In this document: piece by piece, positions 1 to 8,632 of the stretch
Layout of the letters: each line of letters starts with the position of its first letter
Numbering within the stretch: the first letter of the stretch is position 1
NCBI GenBank assembly: GCA_026393985.1
Contig: JAPKZB010000081.1
Location: forward strand, 155,942 to 219,941
Origin: Acidobacteriota bacterium
GTDB lineage: Bacteria; Acidobacteriota; Terriglobia; Bryobacterales; Bryobacteraceae
DNA: 64,000 bases
Reading direction: 5' to 3'
Program-made: the position numbers and the translations under genes
Notes under the pieces: generated by a model
The model's database searches: none
The model's input: only the letters and a program-made list of their open reading frames with translations
What the model was told of the DNA's origin: nothing

Positions 1-1483
1 CGCTCTCCGTATCGACGATGCCCCGCCCGAAATACTTCTGCCAGACTCGGTTTACCGTCACCCGTGGAGTTAAAGGGTTATCCTTGGCCACCAGCCACTT
101 GGCGAAGTCGAGACGGTTGGCCCGGGCCGGCATGGGCGGCAGGAAGGAGATGCCACCCGGCTCGACGGGGCTGCCCTTCCGGGTGAAGTCCCCTCCCAGA
201 TGGATGTACGATGGCCGCGGCGTGGGCCGCTCCTTCATGATCAGGGTGCGCAACAGGTTGGGCTTCTGCTTGCGAAGGTCGGCGAGCTCCTTGCGCAGCG
301 CAATAAGCGTCGGATCCTTGTCCGCGTTTTCGGTAAGCGTCTCCTGGTGCTTGCGGATCTTGAGCTCAAGCAGTTGGAAGTCAGCGTCCCATTTCACTTG
401 GCGGGCCTTCTCCTCGTCGCTGCCAATTTCAAGGAAGGGACGGTTAAAGTACTTGCGATCCTCTTCCTTGTCGATCTCATCCACGCCATTCCAGAAAGAA
501 AAGATCTGATAAAACTCCCGCTGCGTGATCGGGTCGTATTTATGATCGTGACAGCGGGCGCAAGCCAGCGTCAGGCCGAGAAACGCCGATCCGGTGGTGG
601 CGACCCGGTCGGCCACCGCCTCTACACGATACTGCTCAAAATCAATGCCGCCTTCATAATTGGACGGGGTGTTCCGGTGGAAGCCGGTAGCGATCACCTG
701 ATCGGTGGTCGGGTTGGGGAGTAAGTCGCCGGCAATCTGTTCGACTACGAACTGATCGAACGGCATATCCTTATTAATCGCTTTGAGGACCCATTCGCGG
801 TAGGGCCAGATGTCGCGGGGGGCGTCAATTGTGTAGCCGTCGGTATCCGAGTAGCGGGCCACGTCGAGCCAATGGCGGCCCCAGCGTTCGCCGTAGGCGG
901 GCGAGGCAAGCAGTCGATCCACCACCTTGACATAGGCGTTCGGCGACTCATCTTTAAGGAACGCTTCGACCTCGTTCGGGGTGGGTGGCAGCCCAGTCAG
1001 ATCGAGGTGCACGCGGCGCAACAGAGTCCGCTTGTCGGCGCGGGGCGACAGTGCCAGCCCCTTCTCCTGTAGCTTGGCGAGGACAAATGTGTCGATGGTG
1101 GCGCCGGCCGGTTTCGGCCGGACCGGTTGGAACGCCCAGTGCTTGCTCGTCCGGCGCTTGGCCTGCAAAAAGGAAGCCGGCGCGGGCATACCGTCCTGCA
1201 CCCATTTTTCGAGCACGGCAATCTCAGCATCGGAGAGCTTTTTGCCGCCCTTGGGCATCTTGAGATCGCCTGCGTGTTTTACCGCGGCAATGAGGATCGG
1301 CGCCGCCGGCCCGCGATTGCCGCCCTTCAGAATGGCTTCTTTGGAGTCAAGCGCCAAGCCACCGTTCACGGAGTTGACGTTGTGGCAGCCCGAGCAATTC
1401 TTCTTAAGAATGGCCAGAGCCTCCGCTCCGTCCTGCGCCATTAGCGGTATCGCTGCAAGGAAGAGGAAACTGATTCGAAGCAT
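1..1483 (-). CDS. PSD1/cytochrome c domain protein (DUF1549-DUF1553), 3' end outside window
   Basis: The reading frame is open from ATG at 1483 down to the left edge, so the C-terminus is missing. The translation begins MLRISFLFLAAIPLMAQDG, a Sec signal peptide. A haem c motif CSGCH lies near residue 30, in a planctomycete-cytochrome-type domain. DUF1549 follows, with the family blocks LLRRVHLDLTGLPPTPNE, SPAYGERWGRHWLDVARYSD and a second CxxCH in LACARCHDHKYDP. DUF1553 starts at KDNPLTPRVTVNRVWQKYFG near the edge. The family is exported and abundant in Planctomycetes and Acidobacteria; a role in polymer or sugar degradation is suspected but unproven. It is a paralogue of the gene at 54739-57093. 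It is divergent from the gene at 1504, and only 20 bp separate the two start codons. Confidence 0.9.
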   Translation of the reverse strand, partial: MLRISFLFLAAIPLMAQDGAEALAILKKNCSGCHNVNSVNGGLALDSKEAILKGGNRGPAAPILIAAVKHAGDLKMPKGGKKLSDAEIAVLEKWVQDGMPAPASFLQAKRRTSKHWAFQPVRPKPAGATIDTFVLAKLQEKGLALSPRADKRTLLRRVHLDLTGLPPTPNEVEAFLKDESPNAYVKVVDRLLASPAYGERWGRHWLDVARYSDTDGYTIDAPRDIWPYREWVLKAINKDMPFDQFVVEQIAGDLLPNPTTDQVIATGFHRNTPSNYEGGIDFEQYRVEAVADRVATTGSAFLGLTLACARCHDHKYDPITQREFYQIFSFWNGVDEIDKEEDRKYFNRPFLEIGSDEEKARQVKWDADFQLLELKIRKHQETLTENADKDPTLIALRKELADLRKQKPNLLRTLIMKERPTPRPSYIHLGGDFTRKGSPVEPGGISFLPPMPARANRLDFAKWLVAKDNPLTPRVTVNRVWQKYFGRGIVDTES

Positions 1484-1489
1484 TGTGGG

Positions 1490-1496
1490 TATCTTA
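1490..1496. promoter_or_regulatory. Overlapping divergent -10 boxes
   Basis: On the + strand TATCTT (1490-1495) lies 8 nt before the ATG at 1504. On the - strand TAAGAT (1496-1491) lies 7 nt before the ATG at 1483. The two hexamers overlap in the same 7 bp, so both mRNAs would start at or next to their ATG. Inferred from spacing and sequence only. Confidence 0.4.
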
Positions 1497-1503
1497 TCAA
1501 GAG

Positions 1504-2622
1504 ATGCTGAGCTTTGCGGCTTTGTTGGCCGTATCTTTTTACGCCGATGTTTTGCCGATTCTTGAGCGGCGCTGTCTTGGCTGCCATCAGGCGGGAGAAG
1601 CGGCGCCGATGGCGCTCGGCTCCTACGCCGAAGCGCGGCCCTTTGCCAAGGCCATTCGCGATGCGGTGCTCCGGGAATCGATGCCCCCCGGCGGCGGCTT
1701 GCCCCCCACGGAGGTATCCGTGCTGCGGCAGTGGGCGGCCCACCCCGCACCCGGCGCCGGAGCCCGGCCGGCGGCGTTATCGGCACGACCCACAGTACGG
1801 GCCGACCTGTCCCTGCGCATGCCCACGCCCTTCGCCGTCGAATCCGGTACAACCGTCGACTACCAGCACTTCGTGCTGCCCACCGGCCTGGGGAAGCCGC
1901 AATGGATTCAGGCCATCGAAATCCGGCCGGGCAACCGCCGCGTGGTCCACCATGCGGTGGCGTTCGTGCGTACCGCGCGCAGCGAGTTTCTGCGGGGAGG
2001 AAGGCTCTCGGTAGAGGACGAAGTCCTCGGCACCTATCTGCCCGGCGAGGGCGTCCTGCGTTGGCCCGCCGGCTTGGCGAAACTCCTGCCGGCCGGGGCC
2101 GAGATCGTTCTCCAGATGCACTATACCGCTACGGAGAAGGCCGAGCAGGACCAGACGGAGGTACGTCTCGAATTCGGACCACCGCCGCGGGAGCGGGTCT
2201 ACACCCTGTCGGTGGCCCAATGGGAGTTTGCCATTCCCCCGTTCGCCAAGTCCTATCCCGTAACAGCGGAGTTCCCCGTACAGACCGGAGTGCGCGTGCT
2301 GGCCGTCACGCCCCATATGCACCTGCGCGGCCGGAGCATGCGGGTGATGGCCGGGGAGGCGCTGATCCTGGACCTGCCACGGTACCGGTTCGACTGGCAG
2401 TTACGCCGGGTCCTGCACCGGCCCGTGGAGTTAGCCGCCGGAGAGGTAATCCGGGTCGAGGCTACGTTCGACAACTCGCGCAACAACCCGCGCAATCCGG
2501 ACCCCGCGGCCACCGTACGCTGGGGGGAGCAGAGCTGGCAGGAGATGATGGTCGCCTTTGTCGAAGTCGCCATCCCGGCCGCCTGGCCCCCCACGGAGAT
2601 CTACCGCCCCAAGCGGTTCTAG
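1504..2622 (+). CDS. Exported copper type II ascorbate-dependent monooxygenase-like protein with haem c motif
   Basis: 372 aa from ATG 1504; an earlier in-frame TTG at 1483 is less likely because it precedes the signal peptide MLSFAALLAVSFYADVLP. A haem c motif CLGCH sits near residue 26, in a short cytochrome-like domain. The rest resembles the two-domain fold of peptidylglycine/dopamine monooxygenases: VHHAVAFV (paired His of the first copper site), LQMHY, TPHMHLRG (HxH of the second site) and WGEQSWQEMMVAF, which matches the Met-ligand block. Bacterial members are usually annotated as ascorbate-dependent monooxygenase or cytochrome c; the substrate is unknown. It is divergent from a PSD1 protein and convergent with the lactonase, with only 6 bp between stop codons. 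Confidence 0.75.
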   Translation: MLSFAALLAVSFYADVLPILERRCLGCHQAGEAAPMALGSYAEARPFAKAIRDAVLRESMPPGGGLPPTEVSVLRQWAAHPAPGAGARPAALSARPTVRADLSLRMPTPFAVESGTTVDYQHFVLPTGLGKPQWIQAIEIRPGNRRVVHHAVAFVRTARSEFLRGGRLSVEDEVLGTYLPGEGVLRWPAGLAKLLPAGAEIVLQMHYTATEKAEQDQTEVRLEFGPPPRERVYTLSVAQWEFAIPPFAKSYPVTAEFPVQTGVRVLAVTPHMHLRGRSMRVMAGEALILDLPRYRFDWQLRRVLHRPVELAAGEVIRVEATFDNSRNNPRNPDPAATVRWGEQSWQEMMVAFVEVAIPAAWPPTEIYRPKRF

Positions 2623-2628
2623 CGCGCT

Positions 2629-3762
2629 TTACGCCATCGGCAGGAACTTCACGCAGACCGGCACGGGCGCCGGAACCGGCTTGCCGACCGGGGAAAGCTT
2701 GCCGGTCGAACCATCGATGCGGAAGACCATCAGCGAGTCCGAATCCTGGTTGGCCGCCACCAGGAACCGGCCCGTGGGATCGATGTTGAAGTTCCGGGGC
2801 GTCTTCCCCTGGGTCGACTCATTGCCGATCCGTTTGATCTTGCCCGAGGCGGCATCGATCGAGAAGATGGCAATCGAGTCATGGCCGCGGTTCGATCCGT
2901 ACACAAAGCGGCCGTTGGGATGGACCACCGTCTCCGCCGTACTGAGGCCGCGGGCGACCGGGATCGGCATCGTCGCTTCAGTGTTGATCTCGGACAGCTG
3001 ACCGGCCGTGCCGTCCCAGTTCATCGCGGTTAGGGTGCAGAGCATCTCGTTGATCACATAGGCCCACTTGCCGTTGGGGTGGAAGGCGAAGTGGCGCGGC
3101 CCGCTCCCCGGGGCTACAGCGAACTCACCGTGGGTAGCCATGGCGCCGCTCCTGGCATTGAACTTGTAGACCATGACGCGATCCTTGCCGAGGTCGGCCA
3201 CGACGGCGAAACGGTTCGTCTTATCGAGATTGATCGAATGAGCGTGAGGACCGGACTGCCGGGCCGCATTGGGGCCGAACGGCGCGGCGTGCTGGAAGAA
3301 ACCCGTGCGCTTGCCGATCTTTCCATCGGCGGCCAAGGCAAAAGCGGAAGCGCTTCCGCTGCCGTAATTCGCGCAAAGGACAAATTTGCCGTTGTCGCTG
3401 ACCTTGACGTGGCAGGGGCCACTGCCGCCGCTGCCCACCTGGTTCAACTGGGTCAGTTTGCCGGTGGCCCGATCGATAGCGTACGCATTGACGGACCCCA
3501 CCTTCTCGCCCCGGAACTCGTCGAGTTCTCCCACCGAGTACAGGAAGTTCCCTTTCGGGTGCAGCGCGAGGAAGGAAGGGTTGGCGGTCTCGACAGCAAG
3601 GCCGAGGGGCGACAGAATGCCCGAGGCGGCGTCCATCTCATATTGATAGATGCCCTTACTGGCGCCCCGCGTGTACGTTCCCACGTAGACGCGGAACTTT
3701 GCCGGCGCTTGGGCCAGGAGCGGTGCGCTCAACATCATCAAACCGAAATCCCGTCTTTGCAT
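2629..3762 (-). CDS. Lactonase family protein (6-phosphogluconolactonase-type beta-propeller)
   Basis: 377 aa. The start MQRRDFGLMMLSAPLLAQ is chosen because AAGGAGAG lies 6-7 nt before the ATG and the peptide has a twin-Arg/Sec-like leader; an open extension upstream only overlaps lptD. The body shows seven-bladed propeller repeats with blocks such as GSGPCHVKVSDNGKFVLCANYGSG (split by repeats), GPHAHSINLDKTNRFAVVADLG and GSGPRHFAFHPNGKWAYVINE, typical of the Pgl/YbhE lactonase family. Such proteins hydrolyse 6-phosphogluconolactone or related sugar lactones, but the signal peptide suggests a periplasmic lactone as substrate. It lies 11 bp downstream of lptD and is probably co-transcribed with it. 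Confidence 0.85.
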   Translation of the reverse strand: MQRRDFGLMMLSAPLLAQAPAKFRVYVGTYTRGASKGIYQYEMDAASGILSPLGLAVETANPSFLALHPKGNFLYSVGELDEFRGEKVGSVNAYAIDRATGKLTQLNQVGSGGSGPCHVKVSDNGKFVLCANYGSGSASAFALAADGKIGKRTGFFQHAAPFGPNAARQSGPHAHSINLDKTNRFAVVADLGKDRVMVYKFNARSGAMATHGEFAVAPGSGPRHFAFHPNGKWAYVINEMLCTLTAMNWDGTAGQLSEINTEATMPIPVARGLSTAETVVHPNGRFVYGSNRGHDSIAIFSIDAASGKIKRIGNESTQGKTPRNFNIDPTGRFLVAANQDSDSLMVFRIDGSTGKLSPVGKPVPAPVPVCVKFLPMA

Positions 3763-3773
3763 GAAGGCTCTCC

Positions 3774-6098
3774 TTAGAACATGCGCTCTTGGCGGCGCAG
3801 GGTACCAAAACTGCCAATGTTGGCTATCGCAAACGATACCAAATATTGGTTTTCGTTGCGCGTGCCGAAACTGAGGCGGCGGAATTGAAAGCTGAGGCCG
3901 CAGCAGTCCGAGTTGTAGCTGAGTTCGGTGGTGGCAAACTGCATTTTCGCCTCCCGGAAGTCGTAGACCCCGGTGTAGCCGGCGCTCCAACCGCGGCGCC
4001 CGGGCGCTCCAATCCCCCCGCGCAGGAGCAACTGATTCGCGTTGGGACTCACCTGCGGGGTTCCCCGCACCTGGTTGTGGCCGATGCCGAAAAACGTCTG
4101 CCCGAGACGGGCATCGGCAATCACGGTCGAGTTGGTAATCCGCTTGAACAAAGGATCCCAGTCGGTGCGCCATTCGAGTGCGGCCGACCGCAGCGGCGCC
4201 GCGCGCAACACCGAGATGACCGGCGAATAATGACGCGGCCGGTCGATAAAACTGTATCCGGTCAGGGTAGTCGAAGAGAGAAATACGTTGCGGGACCCTT
4301 CAACCACCGCGCCGCCGAAGGTCGGGTCAAAATAACGGCGCTGCATCACCTGCCAGGAGAGGACCTCACTCACCGTCCCGTTGCGCTTGGCGTAAAGCCG
4401 GTTGGTCAGCGAGACATCGGCCTCGGACGTCGAGGTCAGGATGTCGGCTTCGTCAAACCGGATGATCTCGCGGAAACTGCGCACGCCGGAAACGTGACGA
4501 AACGTGACCCTGGACTCGATGACATGCTTTACCTCGCTTCCCAACCACTTCGGTCCGTGGAAGATGCGCTCGAGTGAAGGCAGCATCAATTCGGCGCCGA
4601 AATCGTTGGCCTGCCGATAGAAGTCCTGGCCGGCGGTGGCAGTTGCCGTTGTGGCCGTCGAAAGGTCTTTGCGGGAGCCGTAGTGGGTGGCGTGAAATGT
4701 GTAGGAGGGCGTCAGGCTGAAACCCTTCCATTGCAGAGAGGCCATCACCCGCGGTGCGAAGTTCAGGCGGTCGGTAAACTGACGCGTGATGAAGCCAGGT
4801 TCCCGGCGCTTGAAGAAGCCGGCACTTGAGTCAAACGAGTACCACACGGGAATGACTTTCCCGAACAGCCGCCGCTCCCGGGTGTGGAAATCGAGCGACG
4901 GCAACTTCCGAATCACCACCTGGTCATCGGGAAGGGTGCTCTGGAAAAACTGGTGGCGGGAAAACTCCACCCCAAAAACGTAGGTATCCCAGCTCTTCTG
5001 CACGTGCCCATCCGAGTTGACCGCAGAGAAGATCGCCTCATTAAAGCTTTGCGTGAAAGCTTGTCGGAAAAGAAATGAAGACAAATAGTTTATGTTCGCT
5101 GCCCCGGTCCATCCCCGCCCCAGCACCGACCTCCCCGAGCCGTTGATCAGAAACCCGCCCTCTTTGATCCGCTCACCGCTATCGGTGAGCCGGCCGCGAT
5201 CATTGACCCCATAGAGGTAGAAATTGAAATCGGTACCCTGATGCGGCTTACCACGGAAATTCACCTCATGTGCCAAACCGCGCTGGGTGAACAGCTGGCC
5301 GCGGTACATCGCATCGTAGGAGCGGTTGATAGCCCAGTAGTAACCAACGCCATACATGAAACCCCGACGGGTACTATTACCGAAGTTCGGCGTCAGGAAT
5401 CCGCTCTTCCGCGGTTGCTCGGCCAGGGACTTGTAAAACACCGGCGCAAAGAAGATCGGAATCCGGCGAATCCGGAACACCGCGCGGTAGGCCAGGGCGC
5501 GGTCGCCAGGGATGATGTCGAACCGGGGACCCGACAGGCGCCACCACGGCTTGGGCAGAATGCAGTTGGTCAGGAAGCCATCGTACAAGATAAAGCGATT
5601 CTTTATCTTCTCCGCCCAACGCCCCTGAAAATTAAAGGGGTTCTGCGACATGAGCAGCCCCGGCCGGAATTCGATCTTTCCCTGCGCATTACCCCTTACC
5701 TCCGAGAAGGTTCCGGACTCTTCCTTCAAGTTGTACTTCACCTTACCCGCCCACATCTCCTCCGAGCTTGAATAGTTCCTGTAGTAGACGTTGCCGCGGG
5801 CGTCCACGTCCCCGGTGAGTTCGTTGTAGTCGATCTCATCGGCTTTGAGAAGGATTTCGGCGGTCTCCACTTCAGCCGCCCCTCGCAAATGGTAGATCCG
5901 GCCGTCAACCTCCTGCCCAATGGCCCGAACCAGCACTTCATCGGAGGCCGGGGCGTTCGGGCGCAGCGCGGCCGGCTTCCGGGACGCTACGGGCGGGGCT
6001 AAGGGGTCAGCCAATGGCGCCCGCCGCGGAGGCAACACCTGCCCGTAAACTTTTTCTGCAATCAGTATAAAGCCTAGGGCAAACGCTGCCGATAGCAC
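3774..6098 (-). CDS. lptD: LPS-assembly protein LptD
   Basis: The outer-membrane beta-barrel that inserts LPS into the outer leaflet with LptE. The N-terminal periplasmic OstA-like part is seen at LRGAAEVETAEILLKADEID and GDVDARGNVYYRN. A long C-terminal barrel ends in NIGSFGTLRRQERMF with terminal Phe. The frame is open up to an ATG at 6242 (822 aa), but that start puts about 48 residues before the hydrophobic leader. A GTG at 6098 gives a clean signal peptide (LSAAFALGFILIAEKVYGQV) and lies downstream of a TACAAT box at 6200-6195. Start choice is uncertain; the family call is firm. The lactonase gene follows 11 bp downstream. Confidence 0.85.
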   Translation of the reverse strand: MLSAAFALGFILIAEKVYGQVLPPRRAPLADPLAPPVASRKPAALRPNAPASDEVLVRAIGQEVDGRIYHLRGAAEVETAEILLKADEIDYNELTGDVDARGNVYYRNYSSSEEMWAGKVKYNLKEESGTFSEVRGNAQGKIEFRPGLLMSQNPFNFQGRWAEKIKNRFILYDGFLTNCILPKPWWRLSGPRFDIIPGDRALAYRAVFRIRRIPIFFAPVFYKSLAEQPRKSGFLTPNFGNSTRRGFMYGVGYYWAINRSYDAMYRGQLFTQRGLAHEVNFRGKPHQGTDFNFYLYGVNDRGRLTDSGERIKEGGFLINGSGRSVLGRGWTGAANINYLSSFLFRQAFTQSFNEAIFSAVNSDGHVQKSWDTYVFGVEFSRHQFFQSTLPDDQVVIRKLPSLDFHTRERRLFGKVIPVWYSFDSSAGFFKRREPGFITRQFTDRLNFAPRVMASLQWKGFSLTPSYTFHATHYGSRKDLSTATTATATAGQDFYRQANDFGAELMLPSLERIFHGPKWLGSEVKHVIESRVTFRHVSGVRSFREIIRFDEADILTSTSEADVSLTNRLYAKRNGTVSEVLSWQVMQRRYFDPTFGGAVVEGSRNVFLSSTTLTGYSFIDRPRHYSPVISVLRAAPLRSAALEWRTDWDPLFKRITNSTVIADARLGQTFFGIGHNQVRGTPQVSPNANQLLLRGGIGAPGRRGWSAGYTGVYDFREAKMQFATTELSYNSDCCGLSFQFRRLSFGTRNENQYLVSFAIANIGSFGTLRRQERMF

Positions 6099-6163
6099 GA
6101 GTGCGGTTGAAGAGAGGCAGCAAAGTGCGGACGAAAAGTCTTTGATTTGCTTGGGAATAATGG

Positions 6164-6191
6164 TTGTGAAAGCGGCGAGTCGTAGTATAGT
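6164..6191 (+). promoter_or_regulatory. Promoter TTGTGA-N16-TATAGT for the RDD gene
   Basis: TTGTGA at 6164-6169 and TATAGT at 6186-6191 are spaced 16 bp. The -10 lies within the palindrome ATAGTACTAT (6187-6196). On the opposite strand the adjoining TACAAT (6200-6195) could serve lptD, giving back-to-back overlapping promoters. Confidence 0.45.
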
Positions 6192-6296
6192 ACTATTGTA
6201 ATGGCCAGCCGGCTCTGGATCGAACTTTTTTACCATCGCCAAACCTGCAACCCTAGCACAGGCTCTTTGGGCGAGGCAACAAGCGAACCGTCAAAT

Positions 6297-7190
6297 ATGA
6301 AGTGTCCAAACTGCAAGGTTTCCATCGGTGAAGACGACCATCGTTGTCAGAACTGTGGCCGTCGTCTCGGCCACAACTCCGGGCCTGTTTTGGCTATCCG
6401 GACCGCTACTGCACTGAAGCTGGATCCAGTAGAGTCGCCCCAGACGCAAACTGCCCCGGTTGGGCGCCTCCGCCTTGAGCACTCCAACGATTCTGCGCCA
6501 CGGTCGACGCCCCGGCATGCCTCCGCACTGCAAGGCACCTTGTTCTCGGTTCGCGAGGAAGGCAAGGTCCATACAATCGACGGTCATGGTCCGGCCGCCG
6601 CACCGCCGAAGCGGCAGCGCAAGCAAGCCGGGAGCCGATCTTCTTATCTCCCGCAGCAAGGAGTCCTGGCGTTTCCTACCACTGGTCCGGCCCCTCGCAC
6701 CCTTGCAACTTCGGTCGACGCGGTGATCTATTGCGACTATCCGGTAGCTACGCGGACGCACCGGTTACTCGGCGGGCTTATCGACTTCGTCATCGTTCTC
6801 GGTTGCATGCTGCTCTTCCTCGGCATCCTGTACGTGGGTTGCGAGGGACTGCCTTGGTTCCGCTTGGAGACCGGCTGGGACACGACGACGATGGCCATCG
6901 TGGCAGTCGCAACAGGTCTTTTGGGCTTGTTCTACGAGATATTTTGGTTGCTCGCAGAGACGCCTTCACCGGGAATGGAATGTGTTGGTCTGCGTCTGGT
7001 TCATTTCGATGGGAACGATTTGACGCCCAAAGATCACCGGCGCCGCATCTTTGGAGGAGTGCTCAGCATGATCGCCGGCTTCATCGGCTTGGCTTGGGCC
7101 TTCGTGGATGAGGAGTGCCTCACTTGGCAGGACCATATTTCACGGACCTTCCCCACTCCGGTTCGAGCGCAATACGGGATGCGCCGGTAA
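6297..7190 (+). CDS. Zinc-ribbon RDD family membrane protein
   Basis: 297 aa from ATG 6297, chosen because the protein then starts directly with the zinc ribbon MKCPNC...CQNC; an in-frame ATG at 6201, 9 nt after a TATAGT box, is the alternative. Two CxxC pairs (about residues 3-6 and 18-21) form the predicted zinc site. A basic, low-complexity linker runs to about residue 140. The RDD domain follows, with R-L-GG-ID at the first helix (HRLLGGLIDFVIVLGCMLLF), a second helix (TTTMAIVAVATGLLGLFYEIFWLL), the GMECVGLRLV block, and a third helix near the end. RDD proteins are poorly characterised, some being linked to transport. pgi follows 41 bp downstream under its own putative promoter. Confidence 0.8.
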   Translation: MKCPNCKVSIGEDDHRCQNCGRRLGHNSGPVLAIRTATALKLDPVESPQTQTAPVGRLRLEHSNDSAPRSTPRHASALQGTLFSVREEGKVHTIDGHGPAAAPPKRQRKQAGSRSSYLPQQGVLAFPTTGPAPRTLATSVDAVIYCDYPVATRTHRLLGGLIDFVIVLGCMLLFLGILYVGCEGLPWFRLETGWDTTTMAIVAVATGLLGLFYEIFWLLAETPSPGMECVGLRLVHFDGNDLTPKDHRRRIFGGVLSMIAGFIGLAWAFVDEECLTWQDHISRTFPTPVRAQYGMRR

Positions 7191-7218
7191 CTGGCCGACA
7201 CCGGGTTGTGAGCTGACG

Positions 7219-7224
7219 TACACT
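7219..7224 (+). promoter_or_regulatory. -10 box TACACT before pgi
   Basis: TACACT ends 7 nt before the pgi ATG and no Shine-Dalgarno fits between, consistent with a leaderless message. No good -35 is visible. Confidence 0.35.
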
Positions 7225-7231
7225 AGGACCA

Positions 7232-8620
7232 ATGGCGATCCAATTTGACGAGACCAATCTGCTGGCGCGGATGGTTGGTGCAGCTGATGGTGTAACTGTC
7301 GAAGAACTGGCGTCAACTGAACGGCTTGCCAGCGCGGCTTTGGCCGGGGTGAAGGCATTGACCGACGGCGGGACGATTGGTTTTCCAAACCTGCCGAAGG
7401 ATACCGATCTGGCTAACCAGATCGTGGCCCACTCCGCTAAGGCGCAGGGTTCCTACGACACGGTTTGCCTTGTGGGTATCGGGGGCAGCGCGCTCGGCGC
7501 TTGGGCTCTCGATTGCGCCCTCCGCGGACCTCACCCCGTGCAGGGAGATCACAGTACGACCAAGCCTCGGTTAGTGATTCTCGACAATGTCGATCCCGAG
7601 TTTGTCCATTTGGCGCTGCTCTCTATGAAGCCCAAGAAGACGCTCGTGGTGGTGATTGCCAAGAGCGGGGCGACCGCGGAAACGGTGGCTACTTTCCTCA
7701 TCGTCCGCGCCTGGCTCGAAGCCGGCGTGGGAGCGAAAGCGGTTCGCTCGCGTGTCATTGTGGTGACCAGCGAGGGGCGCGGCGATCTCAAGGTGCTCGC
7801 CACCAACGAGGGCTACACCACGTTCCATATCCCAGAAAACGTCGGTGGCCGCTTCAGTGTCCTCTCCGCCGTTGGTTTGGTCCCTGCCGCTCTGATCGGC
7901 GTGGATATCCTGGGTCTGCTGCGGGGAGCCGCCCGGATGACCACGATCGCCTGGAAATCCGATTTGGCCGCGAACCTTCCCCTGCGCGCGGCGCTGTTTC
8001 AATATCTGGCGCTCACCAGGAAGGGTAAGACCATTCAGGTAGCCTTCCCCTACGCCAACCGCTTGTGGGGAACAGCTTTCTGGTTCCGGCAGCTGTGGGC
8101 CGAGTCGCTCGGCAAAGCTAAGAACCGATCGGGCGAAATCGTACACGTGGGGCAGACACCGGTCGCCGCTCTGGGCACCACGGACCAGCATTCGCAGGTG
8201 CAATTATACATGGAAGGGCCCAACGACAAAGTCTTTACCTTCTGGTCGGTAAAGAAGCCAAGTCAAGTCGGCGCCATCCCGGTCGAGAGGACCGGCCTCG
8301 AGGGTTTCGATTACCTCACCGGCCAGTCTCTGGCCAAACTGCTCGACGCCGAATGTAAATCCACCCAGGCCGCCCTGACAGAGAATCAGCGTCCCAACTG
8401 CCTGTTTACGCTTGACCGGGTCGACGCCGAACACATCGGCATGTTCTTCCAACTGCTCGAATTCGAGACCGCCTTCGCGGGCGAAATGCTCAACATCAAT
8501 GCTTTCGATCAGGAGGGCGTCGAGTTAGGCAAGAAGTTCACCTTCGGCCTGATGGGCCGCAAAGGCTTCTCGGATTTCAAGAAGCGTTACGCGAGTTACG
8601 AAACGCGCCGCACGAGCTGA
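7232..8620 (+). CDS. pgi: Glucose-6-phosphate isomerase
   Basis: 462 aa. Interconverts glucose 6-phosphate and fructose 6-phosphate in the cytoplasm. Two SIS folds carry the family signatures: [12 protein letters not shown] near residue 80, [10 protein letters not shown] near 145 (phosphate-binding Ser/Thr loop), [19 protein letters not shown] near 205, and [14 protein letters not shown] near 315 (catalytic His region). The length fits the short bacterial form. The ATG at 7232 follows a TACACT box by 7 nt. The RibBA-like gene begins 12 bp after the stop and is probably co-transcribed. Nothing is degenerate. Confidence 0.95.
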   Translation: MAIQFDETNLLARMVGAADGVTVEELASTERLASAALAGVKALTDGGTIGFPNLPKDTDLANQIVAHSAKAQGSYDTVCLVGIGGSALGAWALDCALRGPHPVQGDHSTTKPRLVILDNVDPEFVHLALLSMKPKKTLVVVIAKSGATAETVATFLIVRAWLEAGVGAKAVRSRVIVVTSEGRGDLKVLATNEGYTTFHIPENVGGRFSVLSAVGLVPAALIGVDILGLLRGAARMTTIAWKSDLAANLPLRAALFQYLALTRKGKTIQVAFPYANRLWGTAFWFRQLWAESLGKAKNRSGEIVHVGQTPVAALGTTDQHSQVQLYMEGPNDKVFTFWSVKKPSQVGAIPVERTGLEGFDYLTGQSLAKLLDAECKSTQAALTENQRPNCLFTLDRVDAEHIGMFFQLLEFETAFAGEMLNINAFDQEGVELGKKFTFGLMGRKGFSDFKKRYASYETRRTS

Positions 8621-8632
8621 CGCGCCTCTTCC

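Noticed and set aside
3762..4173. N-terminal extension of the lactonase into lptD
   Set aside because: The true start has a Shine-Dalgarno and leader peptide; the extension has no family similarity and overlaps lptD.
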